Source: a virus
Reading direction: 5' to 3' (one strand)
Length of the DNA stretch: 28,189 bases
Virus record (IMG/VR): IMGVR_UViG_3300031974_004185
Coordinates: 1-28,189 of that record
The notes under the pieces are model-generated. The model saw only the letters and a list, made by a program, of their open reading frames with translations. It searched no databases and was not told where the DNA came from. The position numbers were made by a program, and so were the translations under genes. This document shows positions 20,617 to 28,189 of this stretch, piece after piece (the stretch's first letter is position 1; the number at the start of each line of letters is the position of its first letter).

Positions 20617-21802
20617 TGAAGCATTATTCGATTCACTTATTAGACACCAGATATTTCTGTTGAGATTTAGTGGTTCTGTTCGTAACAAGATCTATGAGCT
20701 ACTAAACGCTACTGAACAAGACATCGCTGAAAAGATTCGTGATAGGTTACGCAATGCCAACGGATTAAGCTCTCCTGCAGATCTTCGTAGATTAGATGTG
20801 GTTTTACGGTTAGTGAAAAATATCCGCAGCGAAGCATGGCAGGAGTCTGAGTCTCTCTGGGCTTCTGAAATCATTGAACTTGCAAAAACTGAACCAGAAA
20901 CATTAAACAAGATGATAATAGCAACAGCACCAGTGGTTGTTGATACAAGTTTACCAAGCCCAAAGACGTTGAAAGCTATCGTCACTAGTAAACCATTTGA
21001 AGGAAGAACATTGAAGGAATGGGCAAGAAAAATAGCTGATGAAGACTTGCGTAGAATAGAAAATCAAATACGACTGGGAATGGTATCAGGAGAATCCAGT
21101 GCTCAGATAGCTCGTAGAGTAGTTGGTAGTGCTAAGTTAAAAGGAGCTGACGGTGTTACAGAAATAACACGTAGACAAGCAGCCTCTATAACTAGAACAG
21201 CTGTAAACTTTACAGCAAACCAAGCTCGGACTGAATATCTAAAGGAAAACAAAGACATATTGGCAAAGGAACAGTATGTTGCCACACTAGATTCAAGAAC
21301 CACTGCTGTGTGTCGTGCTAATGATGGTAAATTATTCAAACTTGGTGAAGGACCAATTCCTCCCCTGCATTTTAATTGTCGTAGTTTGCGTGTGCCTTTC
21401 TTGGAAGATTCTATCCTTGTGGAACGACCAGCAAAGCCAGTTACAGAAAAGATGTTGTTAAGAGAATTTGCAGAGAAAAATAAAATCAAGTCTGTTTCCT
21501 CTAGAAATAATCTTCCATTTGGAACCAAGCGAAAGTTTGATAAATACAAACGTCAAAGAATTCGTGAATTAACAGGACAAATTCCATCAGCAACAAATTA
21601 TCAAGAATGGCTGACAAGACAATCTAAAGAATTCCAAGACGATGTTTTGGGATCTACTAAGGGAAAGTTATTCCGTGAAGGTAATTTAAAATTGGATAGG
21701 TTTGTTAATCGAACTGGTGATGAATTAAACCTCAGTGAATTAGCTCGTAAAGAAGCCCAAGCGTTCAGAGCTGCTGGGCTTGATCCTAAAGACTTTTTAT
21801 AA
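20603..21802 (+). CDS. Minor head protein (SPP1 gp7 / Mu F-like)
   Basis: 399 residues from ATG 20603, chosen for GGAG six bases upstream; in-frame ATGs at 20585 and 20597 are also possible. The signature region is ITRTAVNFTANQARTEYLKE, YVATLDSRTTAVCRANDG and IPPLHFNCRSLRVPFLED, the cysteine/histidine pattern of the SPP1 gp7 family. The C-terminal 120 residues are conserved-looking but unassigned (NYQEWLTRQSKEFQDDVLG, LSELARKEAQAFRAAGLDP). The family attaches to the portal and helps genome entry or assembly. Confidence 0.88.
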   Translation: MTTANEALFDSLIRHQIFLLRFSGSVRNKIYELLNATEQDIAEKIRDRLRNANGLSSPADLRRLDVVLRLVKNIRSEAWQESESLWASEIIELAKTEPETLNKMIIATAPVVVDTSLPSPKTLKAIVTSKPFEGRTLKEWARKIADEDLRRIENQIRLGMVSGESSAQIARRVVGSAKLKGADGVTEITRRQAASITRTAVNFTANQARTEYLKENKDILAKEQYVATLDSRTTAVCRANDGKLFKLGEGPIPPLHFNCRSLRVPFLEDSILVERPAKPVTEKMLLREFAEKNKIKSVSSRNNLPFGTKRKFDKYKRQRIRELTGQIPSATNYQEWLTRQSKEFQDDVLGSTKGKLFREGNLKLDRFVNRTGDELNLSELARKEAQAFRAAGLDPKDFL

Positions 21803-21874
21803 AGTGATTTAAAAGACAACTATTAAGTTGTATTGTTATTCTTGCAAGCACCTAGTCACTGTTTGTAAACCTCT

Positions 21875-21912
21875 AAGCCAAAATGGGTAACCACCTATCC
21901 CCATTTTGGCTT
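21875..21912 (+). terminator. 13-bp perfect hairpin terminator
   Basis: AAGCCAAAATGGG (21875-21887) and CCCATTTTGGCTT (21900-21912), 12-base loop, followed by a T-rich stretch (TACTTCTCTATTTTTATC). It lies between the minor head gene and the scaffold promoter, so it probably limits transcription between them. Confidence 0.72.
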
Positions 21913-21939
21913 TACTTCTCTATTTTTATCACATATAAT
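21911..21939 (+). promoter_or_regulatory. Sigma70-like promoter for scaffold and capsid genes
   Basis: TTTACT (21911-21916), 17-base spacer, perfect TATAAT (21934-21939). It begins at the tail of the terminator hairpin. Transcription would start near 21946, placing the dyad at 21950 at the very 5' end of the mRNA. Confidence 0.6.
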
Positions 21940-21949
21940 AAAGTCTTGT

Positions 21950-21967
21950 CGTTATCATGGGATAACG
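21950..21967. promoter_or_regulatory. CGTTATC dyad at the scaffold mRNA 5' end
   Basis: CGTTATC (21950-21956) and GATAACG (21961-21967) with a four-base loop ATGG. It directly follows the predicted start point, so it may be an operator or a 5' stabilising hairpin. The segment CATGGG recurs 24 bases further on. Confidence 0.5.
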
Positions 21968-22015
21968 AACGTGCTAAGGCATGGGCTGAAGTAACGGTTA
22001 AAAGAGGATATTATC

Positions 22016-22837
22016 ATGACCATTAAATCCATTTATTCTACACAAGATGAAATTCCAGAAAATTATAGAGATTTGTTCGAGGAACGCAATGGTGCGTACC
22101 ACCTTACAAAGATTGAAGGAATTAAGACAGATGCAGACGTTAGTCGTGTTCAAACTGCATTAACAAATGAAAGAAATGAACACACAAAATTAAAGAATCA
22201 AGTTAAAACCTTTGTTGGTGAAGGATCTTTCGACGACATTCAAGCCAAGCTAGATCGTATTCCAGAATTGGAGCAATTAGCTGAAGGCAAAGTGGATGAA
22301 GAAAAGATTAATTCATTAGTAGAAGCTCGTTTGAAAACTAAGTTAGCACCAGTTGAACGTGAAAGAGATCAACTAGCTACTAAGCTTTCTGAACGTGATG
22401 AAGTGATCAGTGGTTATGAAACAAAAGAACGTCAGAGAAATATACATGATGCAGTTCGTCAAGCAGCAACTAAGCTAAAAGTAATTGACACAGCACAAGA
22501 AGATGTATTAATGCTGGCTGAGAGAGTATTTGAAATTCAAGACGATGGTTCAATCACAGCTAAGGATGGAGTTGGCGTTACTCCTGGAGTTGCTCCTGAT
22601 ATTTGGCTAACAGAAATGCAAAGTAAACGTCCTCATTGGTGGGCTGCAAGTTCTGGTGGTGGAGCGAGAGGCTCTGGTTCAGGTGGAAATTTATCTGGCA
22701 ATCCATGGTCTGCTGATAGTTGGAATATGACTAAACAAGGACAAATTATTCGTTCAGAAGGAATGGAGAAAGCCCAACAAATGGCGCAGGCAGCTGGTTC
22801 AAAAGTGGGAGCAATAGCACCTACTGCTAAGAAATAG
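22016..22837 (+). CDS. Scaffolding protein
   Basis: 273 residues, ATG with AAGAGGA upstream. The N-terminal SIYSTQDEIPENYRDLFEE and YHLTKIEGIKTDADVSRVQ lead into a long coiled coil (about residues 45-140, rich in Lys/Glu/Arg). The C-terminus has a Gly/Ser-rich linker followed by NPWSADSWNMTKQGQIIRSE and a small basic end, a layout typical of phage scaffolds whose C-terminal helix binds the capsid protein. Its position directly before the capsid gene agrees. No protease motif is visible. Confidence 0.85.
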   Translation: MTIKSIYSTQDEIPENYRDLFEERNGAYHLTKIEGIKTDADVSRVQTALTNERNEHTKLKNQVKTFVGEGSFDDIQAKLDRIPELEQLAEGKVDEEKINSLVEARLKTKLAPVERERDQLATKLSERDEVISGYETKERQRNIHDAVRQAATKLKVIDTAQEDVLMLAERVFEIQDDGSITAKDGVGVTPGVAPDIWLTEMQSKRPHWWAASSGGGARGSGSGGNLSGNPWSADSWNMTKQGQIIRSEGMEKAQQMAQAAGSKVGAIAPTAKK

Positions 22838-22864
22838 TTGCTAAATGGGAAAAGTTGCATTATG

Positions 22865-22904
22865 ATTATAAATTAGATGTTCATGGGAATATCTAATTTA
22901 TAAT
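22865..22904. repeat. 14-bp perfect inverted repeat between scaffold and capsid genes
   Basis: ATTATAAATTAGAT (22865-22878) and ATCTAATTTATAAT (22891-22904), 12-base loop containing CATGGG. A second structure, ATGGTTCATT/AATGAGCCAT (22924-22951, one T-G pair), follows. Together they may be a processing or attenuation site that adjusts capsid over scaffold expression. Confidence 0.85.
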
Positions 22905-22988
22905 TTGAGCCGTGCCATGGGGTATGGTTCATTAAAAGCAAAATGAGCCATAATTTAACAATTAATAATATCTAGGAGGTATTTTACC

Positions 22989-24041
22989 ATGGCAAATGGA
23001 CCAATCACTCTTGTGAGCGATGTAGTCGTTCCTGAGATTTTTACTCCATACACTCAGCAGTTGACTGAAGAAAAGTCACGCTTAATTACATCAGGTGCAG
23101 CAGTTCGTGATGCTGCTATCGATGAGAAATTAGCTGGTGGTGGAACAACTTTTAACATTCCATCTTTCAAAGATTTGGATAATGATGATGACCGTGTATC
23201 AACTGATACAGCTCATGCTGAATTCACAGGTGGTACTGCTGAACCTGATCCGAAGAAAATTGAAACTGCGACTGAAGTTGGTGTGCGTTTATCACGTAAC
23301 CAAAGTTGGTCAAGTGCGGATCTAACTGCAGCACTAGCTGGTGAAGATCCTATGAATGCTATTGCTGGCAGTGTTAGTCGCTATTGGACACGTCGTTTAC
23401 AAGCAGCTTTTGTAGCTACTATGAAAGGTGTGTTTGCAGATAATGCTGCTGCTCCATCTGGTTCAGAGCATACTCAAAATGACTTAACAAACGATGTTTC
23501 TGGTGAAAGCTTTACTGATGGTGTGACAAACTTTACTGCTGAAGCATTCTTAGACGCTGCTGTGACTATGGGTGATTCAATGGAAGATCTTGGTATGGTT
23601 ATGGTGCATTCTATTGTATACAACCGTATGCAAAAGAATAACCTAATTGACTTCATACCAGATGCAAATGGCGTTGTTAACATCCCAACTTTCCTTGGAC
23701 GCCAAGTAATTGTTGATGATGGACTACCTGTAACTTCAAATGTTTACGACACTTGGTTATTCGGTGCTGGTGCTATTCGTCTTGGTACTGGAACTCCTAA
23801 AGTTCCTACTGAAGTTGAAAGAAAAGCTGGTGCTGGTAATGGTGGTGGACAAGAAATTCTATACAACCGTACAGAATGGTGTATACATCCTGCTGGTCAT
23901 AAGTATGCTGGAACTTCACCTAATGGTGGACCAAGCAACGCAGCGACAAGTAATAACCTTGCTCATGCTGGCTCTTGGCAACGTGTGTTTGGTGAGCGTA
24001 AACAAATTAAAATTGCTCGCTTAATTACTCGTGAGGCTTAA
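22989..24041 (+). CDS. Major capsid protein
   Basis: 350 residues, ATG preceded by the strongest ribosome site of the window (TAGGAGGT). The N-terminus (ITLVSDVVVPEIFTPYTQQL, TFNIPSFKDLD) and the C-terminal region (NIPTFLGRQVIVDDGLPV, TWLFGAGAIRLG, RVFGERKQIKIARLITREA) fit an HK97-fold phage capsid protein of the type following a separate scaffold gene. It is the likely most abundant product; an intrinsic terminator follows its stop. Confidence 0.88.
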   Translation: MANGPITLVSDVVVPEIFTPYTQQLTEEKSRLITSGAAVRDAAIDEKLAGGGTTFNIPSFKDLDNDDDRVSTDTAHAEFTGGTAEPDPKKIETATEVGVRLSRNQSWSSADLTAALAGEDPMNAIAGSVSRYWTRRLQAAFVATMKGVFADNAAAPSGSEHTQNDLTNDVSGESFTDGVTNFTAEAFLDAAVTMGDSMEDLGMVMVHSIVYNRMQKNNLIDFIPDANGVVNIPTFLGRQVIVDDGLPVTSNVYDTWLFGAGAIRLGTGTPKVPTEVERKAGAGNGGGQEILYNRTEWCIHPAGHKYAGTSPNGGPSNAATSNNLAHAGSWQRVFGERKQIKIARLITREA

Positions 24042-24044
24042 TTT

Positions 24045-24070
24045 AAGGGAGTCTCTTGACTCCCTTTTTT
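24045..24070 (+). terminator. Intrinsic terminator after the capsid gene
   Basis: AAGGGAGTC (24045-24053), loop TCTT, GACTCCCTT (24058-24066) and a run of T. A 9-bp perfect stem with GC core, the most classical terminator in the window; partial read-through would serve the following genes. Confidence 0.88.
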
Positions 24071-24091
24071 AATTTATAAGAGAGGTGTATT

Positions 24092-24610
24092 ATGGGTAAA
24101 GGTTTACCAAGATCAATGTCTCGAGGAGATAAAATTCGCCAAGAATTAGTGAAAGAAACTATAACTGTGAGCGGAACTGTCACTGTAAGTGCCACAGGTG
24201 CAGCTATTGGTTATGGTTCATTAGTTATTAGTGGGCTTCCTCAAGGTAATATTCTTTTCCTAGGTGCAGCTGCCTATATTGGGCTTGCTGGATCAGGATC
24301 AGATGCTAATTTAGCAGATACATGGTCAGGTGATTATGGTATAGGAACAACTCCAGCGGACGATGCTACTATTACAGGCACAGATGTTGACATTATTCCA
24401 TCAACAGCAGTTGGTGCAGCCACTGCTGAAGTTATTGCTGAAACCAGAGGTGTTAATTCCACACAAGCAATGTTTGATAATACAGATGGTTCATTAGAAC
24501 TTAATTTGAATGTATTAATTGATGCTGCTAACATCACTGATGATGAAAGTGTTGACTTAACAGCAAGTGGTAAATTAGCACTAGCATATATTGTATTACT
24601 GGACGATTAA
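24092..24610 (+). CDS. Putative virion structural protein (possible head decoration)
   Basis: 172 residues, ATG with AGAGAGG upstream. It is Ala/Gly/Thr/Ser-rich and beta-dominated (ETITVSGTVTVSATGAAIG, SLVISGLPQGNILFLGAA), with acidic C-terminal stretches and no cysteine. Composition and place right after the capsid gene suggest a head decoration or auxiliary capsid protein; no specific family recognised. Confidence 0.55.
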   Translation: MGKGLPRSMSRGDKIRQELVKETITVSGTVTVSATGAAIGYGSLVISGLPQGNILFLGAAAYIGLAGSGSDANLADTWSGDYGIGTTPADDATITGTDVDIIPSTAVGAATAEVIAETRGVNSTQAMFDNTDGSLELNLNVLIDAANITDDESVDLTASGKLALAYIVLLDD

Positions 24611-24617
24611 GGCTTTC

Positions 24618-24638
24618 TGGGGAGTGCCTAACTCCCCA
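24618..24638 (+). terminator. GC-rich hairpin after the decoration gene
   Basis: TGGGGAGT (24618-24625), loop GCCTA, ACTCCCCA (24631-24638). A perfect 8-bp stem without a T-run, so it may be an mRNA 3'-end stabiliser or processing site rather than a terminator. Confidence 0.5.
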
Positions 24639-24661
24639 ATAACTCTGTAGGAGAATTTATT

Positions 24662-25234
24662 ATGAAAGAAAAAATAATTGAAGCATTAAAACAATTAGAT
24701 CTAGAAAATGATGACCATTTTACAAATGATGGTTCTCCTCGTATTGATGTAGTTGTTGAGTTATCAGGAGTGAAGGGTTTAAAGCGTGGAGACATCACTG
24801 GTGCAGCTCCAGCATTTAGTCGAGATAATCCTGTGTTTGAAATTACAGATGAAAAAGAAGATGAGGTCACTGTTGAAGAAGAAACAGAGGATGGTGATGA
24901 TCTTCAAGCATTAGAAATTAAAGCTCAGAAAGCTGAAGATGTATTGAAAGAAGCCCAAGCGAAGGCTCTGGAGGCTGAAAAAGCTGTTCTTGAAGCCCAA
25001 AGGGCAAGGGATGCAATTATCGAAGCGAGAGAGGCTGAAAGACCTGTTCATGAGAATCAACAAAACATCATGAACTATTTAGAGTCTCAAAAACGTCTGA
25101 GAGAGGCAAAAGTAAATAAATTTAATAAAGCTGTTGAAGGAATTGATCTCAAGCAGCTAGACCCTGTTGCTCCTATTGATAAAGCAATGGCACGCAAGAA
25201 AGGTCATGGATTAACTAGACCAACCAGAGGTTAA
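24662..25234 (+). CDS. Phage protein with coiled coil, probable structural
   Basis: 190 residues, ATG preceded by AGGAG. The N-terminal 55 residues (LKQLDLENDDHFTNDGSPR, SGVKGLKRGDITGAAPAF) resemble a small domain found in phage head-region proteins. A Glu-rich stretch (about 60-80) follows, then an Ala/Glu/Lys coiled coil (about 82-125) and a basic C-terminus ending RKKGHGLTRPTRG. Function unknown. Two octamers AAGCCCAA fall in the coiled-coil codons. Confidence 0.65.
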   Translation: MKEKIIEALKQLDLENDDHFTNDGSPRIDVVVELSGVKGLKRGDITGAAPAFSRDNPVFEITDEKEDEVTVEEETEDGDDLQALEIKAQKAEDVLKEAQAKALEAEKAVLEAQRARDAIIEAREAERPVHENQQNIMNYLESQKRLREAKVNKFNKAVEGIDLKQLDPVAPIDKAMARKKGHGLTRPTRG

Positions 25235-25235
25235 G

Positions 25236-25409
25236 ATGCCAAGAAGAACAGCAAATTGGAGATCATTAAGATGGATTAAAAGAAAGCTTCAAGCGTCTCT
25301 TTATTATGCTCGTAAAGATAGGTTGATCAGAGCTTCTGGTGGTGAATTATTGCTTGAAACAGGTGAGTTTTTAGCATTAGAAAATGGACAACATTTATTA
25401 TTGGAGTAG
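25236..25409 (+). CDS. Small basic phage protein with LLLE repeats
   Basis: 57 residues, in the gap between 25234 and 25413. ATG follows the previous stop (TAAGATG). The N-terminus is strongly basic (MPRRTANWRSLRWIKRKLQ) and the C-terminus has a repeated leucine/glutamate pattern: ELLLETGEFLALENGQHLLL then Glu. I have met such LLLE-x-G repeats in short phage structural-region proteins. It is followed three bases later by the tail-spike ATG, and its last codons supply the GGAG ribosome site for that gene, which supports real translation. Function unknown. Confidence 0.6.
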   Translation: MPRRTANWRSLRWIKRKLQASLYYARKDRLIRASGGELLLETGEFLALENGQHLLLE

Positions 25410-25412
25410 AAA

Positions 25413-26942
25413 ATGACTGCTGATTATAGAGATAAAAAGATTAGTGAATTAACATCACTGAGTTCCCCAACTGCAGCAGCTATTCTTCCTGTTGTGCAAG
25501 GAGGTTCAAACTACCAACTTACTTTGGGTTTGTTGAGTAAAGTCATAGGAATAAGAAATGTTCAAGATGCTGCTTATGGAGCTGTTGGGGATGGTTCAAC
25601 CGATGACAGTACAGCTATTCAAGCAGCTATAGATGAAGCTGAAGCTGCTGGAGGCGGTTTTGTATATTTCCCTGCAGCAGATTATGCTATTGGAACAACA
25701 TTAAGGATAGATAGTGATGGCGTCATCTTATATGGAGATGGTTCTCAGTTGAGTTCTCTAACTGCTAATGGTGATGCTGTTAGTGTGTTAAATGTAGGAA
25801 GTAATTCAACTTCAAGTTCAGGTAAGGTTAATGATGTCAATATTTTTGGATTAAGGTTTAATGGGACAGCTGCATCTTCAGTCTATAATGTGCAAATTTA
25901 TGGTTGCACTCATTTTAAAATGAATGATTGTGATATTTATCGTGGTTCTCCTGCTCTTCAAATGAGAAATTGTGACATTTTTAAACTAATTGATAATAAA
26001 TATAGAGGAACAGCTAGCAATATAACCATTATTAATTTAATACAAGGTTCAAGTGATGATATCACCACTGGTCGTATTTTTGGCGGTCTTGTTGATATGG
26101 AAGGTGGTACTTGTAAAGGTATAGTTTTCGGATCTGGTGGAACACCAAATGAATTCAACAACATGCTTATTGGTGGTGGGTTGAAAATTGATGGAAATGA
26201 TAACACAGATAACATTGGTGTTGAAATAGTTGCAGGGTGTCGTAATACACTTTTTGAAAATGTAGAGTTTAAAGAACTTCAAAAAGCAGATATTGACGCA
26301 GCGACTAATTTGTTAGATGGTAAAAAAGTTTTCTTCACTATAGATAGTTGTAAGATGTTGGGAGATTCAACTAATAAAACAGATAAGAAAATCCTACTTA
26401 AAAAACCTACTGCTTCAGGTTCTAATACTAAGGTTATTATAAGAGGAAACACACAAATTCATAGATTTGATGACGCTATTCATGTAACTGCAGGTAGTCC
26501 AGAAATAAAGATTGAGGATTGTGATGTTTCTGATGGAACTAACTTCTTAGAAATAACTTCAGGTGCGACCCCTAGATACAGCATAGGTAATGCAACAATT
26601 TCTAGTAGCTCTGTGAACAATAAAAGAGGAACAGTCCTTGCTGCTGGGTCTGCTAAGTATGAAGCAATTGACGGTAACATCTGGAGTGATTTTCATTTAA
26701 CTGCCACAGGTTCTGCAAGCATAACAAGTGGGAACACTAGTGTGACAGAATCATTTAGTAATACGCTTGATTACACTCCTACTGCGAGAGATGTAACTAT
26801 ACATAGAACTAATTCAGTTGCTCGTGACGGTGGACCAATTTCTCTTTCAAGTTTTAGCACAACACAATTTGATATAAATTGTGAAACTGATCCTGGAGGA
26901 ACTGCAAATTACCAATATTCGTTAAGAGCTAGTGGGGTGTAA
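25413..26942 (+). CDS. Tail spike with pectate-lyase-like beta-helix
   Basis: 509 residues. The N-terminal 45 residues (KKISELTSLSSPTAAAILPV) match the virion-anchoring segment of phage tail spikes and fibres. Then comes a Pectate_lyase_3-type start, VQDAAYGAVGDGSTDDSTAI and QAAIDEAEAAGGGFVYFP, and a right-handed beta-helix with repeated Asn/Gly turns to about residue 410, ending in a beta-rich C-terminal domain. Such proteins often degrade or bind surface polysaccharide; catalytic residues cannot be placed by eye. Its location amid head-tail connector genes, not after the tail genes, is unusual. Confidence 0.82.
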   Translation: MTADYRDKKISELTSLSSPTAAAILPVVQGGSNYQLTLGLLSKVIGIRNVQDAAYGAVGDGSTDDSTAIQAAIDEAEAAGGGFVYFPAADYAIGTTLRIDSDGVILYGDGSQLSSLTANGDAVSVLNVGSNSTSSSGKVNDVNIFGLRFNGTAASSVYNVQIYGCTHFKMNDCDIYRGSPALQMRNCDIFKLIDNKYRGTASNITIINLIQGSSDDITTGRIFGGLVDMEGGTCKGIVFGSGGTPNEFNNMLIGGGLKIDGNDNTDNIGVEIVAGCRNTLFENVEFKELQKADIDAATNLLDGKKVFFTIDSCKMLGDSTNKTDKKILLKKPTASGSNTKVIIRGNTQIHRFDDAIHVTAGSPEIKIEDCDVSDGTNFLEITSGATPRYSIGNATISSSSVNNKRGTVLAAGSAKYEAIDGNIWSDFHLTATGSASITSGNTSVTESFSNTLDYTPTARDVTIHRTNSVARDGGPISLSSFSTTQFDINCETDPGGTANYQYSLRASGV

Positions 26943-26944
26943 TT

Positions 26945-27466
26945 ATGACTTTAGTGGTAGAAGATGGAACAGGATTAGCTGCAGCGAACGGATATATTTC
27001 TGTCGCTGATGCTGATACTTATTTTAGTGACAGGGGAATAACCACTTGGACTGGAACAGACACTGTTAAAGGTCAAGCTATTATTAAAGCTACTGATTAT
27101 ATAGAAACTAGGTGGGGTCATTTATTTAAAGGATACAGACAATTCCCAGATACTCCCCAAGGACTCAACTTCCCTCGTTTGGGCTTGTATGATCGTGAAG
27201 GATACCAAGTGACAGGAATACCAACTAATCTAGAAAGAGCAACGGCAGAATATGCATTAAGAGCGTTGTCTGCTACATTAATGCCTGACCCAACTATTGA
27301 TGATAGTGGTTATGCTATTGCTGAAAAAAGAGTAAAAGTTGCTTCTGTAGAGGAGGAAACAGTTTTTCACACAGGTGGTGCAAGCCCAGTGATAACGAAA
27401 CCTTATCCTGCTGCGGATAAATTATTGCGTGAATATGTTGCTTCAACTGGGAGGGCAGTGAGATAA
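26945..27466 (+). CDS. DnaT-like / head-tail adaptor protein
   Basis: 173 residues. It begins LVVEDGTGLAAANGYISVADADTYF (first residues MTLVVEDGTG), with KGQAIIKATDYIETRW and LNFPRLGLYDREG following: a phage family often labelled putative DnaT-like ssDNA-binding protein. In this genomic position, two bases after the tail spike and before a stopper-like gene, the role is probably a head-tail connector (adaptor) rather than replication. The following start overlaps its stop (TAATG). Confidence 0.75.
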   Translation: MTLVVEDGTGLAAANGYISVADADTYFSDRGITTWTGTDTVKGQAIIKATDYIETRWGHLFKGYRQFPDTPQGLNFPRLGLYDREGYQVTGIPTNLERATAEYALRALSATLMPDPTIDDSGYAIAEKRVKVASVEEETVFHTGGASPVITKPYPAADKLLREYVASTGRAVR

Positions 27467-27834
27467 TGTCCACTTATGATTATTCTACCATACAAACTAC
27501 TGCACAAACTTTGATTGATAAGTATGGTAAAGCTTTTACATTAAGTAAGACAACTGGAGGATCATTCGTTCCTGCAACTAATTCATATAGTGGTGGAAGC
27601 ACTTCAACTTATGCAGTTAATGGTGTTTTAAGTGACTACAATAAAAATTTAATTGATGGATCTTCCATTCGTTTTGGAGATAAAAAATTAATCGTTGCTG
27701 CTAAGGATTTAGCAGTCACACCAGAAGCAAATGACATAATTATTGATTCAAGTGATAATTGGACAATTGTTAGTGTGGCTGAGGTAAAACCAGCTTCAAC
27801 AAAGTTAATTTATGAATTACAATTAAGAAGATGA
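27466..27834 (+). CDS. Putative head-tail stopper/closure protein
   Basis: 122 residues, ATG overlapping the previous TAA. A helical start (TIQTTAQTLIDKYGKAFTL) is followed by a small beta-barrel-like segment (VNGVLSDYNKNLIDGSSIR, GDKKLIVAAKDLAVTPEAN, DNWTIVSVAEVKPAS), consistent with phage head-closure proteins. The order adaptor, stopper, gp10-like is standard in siphovirus genomes. The exact family is not certain by eye. Confidence 0.65.
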   Translation: MSTYDYSTIQTTAQTLIDKYGKAFTLSKTTGGSFVPATNSYSGGSTSTYAVNGVLSDYNKNLIDGSSIRFGDKKLIVAAKDLAVTPEANDIIIDSSDNWTIVSVAEVKPASTKLIYELQLRR

Positions 27835-28189
27835 CAATTGATTTAAAGCGTCTGGAAAAGCATATAAAGAAGGTAAAACTTGAAGTTGAAAATACCACAA
27901 CGAAGAAATTTCGTGAAGTTGCTCTTGAAGTTGATAGAGCATTAGTGTTTGCAACTCCAGTTGATACAGGTCGTGCACGGTCAAACTGTATACCATCTAT
28001 AGGAACATCTTCAAAAACTATTAAACAAAAACCAGACGATTTATCACAAATATTAACTGATGCTCAACTCACGGTCGATAAGGCAAAGTTGGGTGATACT
28101 ATTTACTTTACAAATAATTTGCCGTATATTAGTAGATTGAATGAAGGTAGTAGTGCTCAAGCACCTGCTGGTTTTGTAGAAAAAGCAGT
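27831..28189 (+). CDS. HK97 gp10-like tail-completion protein, 3' end cut by window
   Basis: ATG overlaps the previous stop (ATGA). 119 codons are visible without a stop. Family pattern: a helical start (TIDLKRLEKHIKKVKLEVE), then FATPVDTGRARSN, YFTNNLPYISRLNEGSSAQ and APAGFVEKA, all characteristic of HK97 gp10/neck-type proteins that cap the tail or join it to the head. Its C-terminus lies outside the window. Confidence 0.82.
   Translation, partial: MTIDLKRLEKHIKKVKLEVENTTTKKFREVALEVDRALVFATPVDTGRARSNCIPSIGTSSKTIKQKPDDLSQILTDAQLTVDKAKLGDTIYFTNNLPYISRLNEGSSAQAPAGFVEKA

Noticed and set aside
21803-22015. Possible tRNA or small RNA gene in the scaffold leader
   Set aside because: No cloverleaf with a TTCGA-type arm or CCA end can be formed; the region is explained by a terminator, promoter and dyad.

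Overview
The window is a contiguous piece of a tailed double-stranded DNA phage genome (Caudoviricetes). Every gene I support lies on the + strand, tightly packed and often overlapping by 1 to 17 bases, with AGGAG-like ribosome sites. The DNA is AT-rich (under 40% G+C by eye). The SPP1/HK97-type head set (small and large terminase, DUF4055-type portal, SPP1 gp7-like minor head protein, scaffold, capsid, head-tail connectors, HK97 gp10-like protein) suggests a long-tailed virus, probably of a Gram-negative host. No integrase, lysogeny module, tRNA, CRISPR array or insertion sequence is visible. The host cannot be named from the sequence.

Bases 1-3178 look like a thymine-hypermodification cluster: the C-terminal part of a 5-hydroxymethyluracil DNA kinase, a 5-hmdU kinase helical/aGPT-Pplase-like protein, a probable Nmad5-like protein, a small secreted protein and a thymidylate-synthase homologue best read as a dUMP hydroxymethylase. 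Bases 3178-10188 hold nucleotide metabolism and replication: HD 5'-deoxynucleotidase, DUF3310 protein, family A DNA polymerase with proofreading domain, dCMP deaminase, PD-(D/E)XK nuclease, tandem-HTH regulator and a primase-helicase. dCMP deaminase would make dUMP, the synthase would make hmdUMP, and after incorporation the kinase and its partner would elaborate the base. The nucleotidase and a MazG-like protein may trim competing nucleotides (inference).

Bases 10189-16551 hold accessory genes: SprT-like metallopeptidase, DUF1353, a small membrane protein, MazG-like pyrophosphohydrolase, a T4 endonuclease V-like glycosylase, a DexA-like exonuclease and several unknowns. They are punctuated by copies of one promoter module (about 6136, 10191, 12832 and 14194). 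Bases 16552-16956 are non-coding and carry nine exact copies of AGTTAAGT/ACTTAACT plus a pyrimidine tract, a candidate origin or packaging region. Bases 16957-28189 are the head module, with a pectate-lyase-type tail spike inserted between capsid and connector genes.

Three signals are not explained by gene annotation: (1) an octamer AAGCCCAA/TTGGGCTT found at least 19 times, in all reading frames and also outside genes; (2) an unusual number of long perfect inverted repeats (10-15 bp arms) inside coding sequences; (3) a repeated promoter/leader module whose -35 side and 5' UTR are inverted repeats of each other and include a Shine-Dalgarno sequence.
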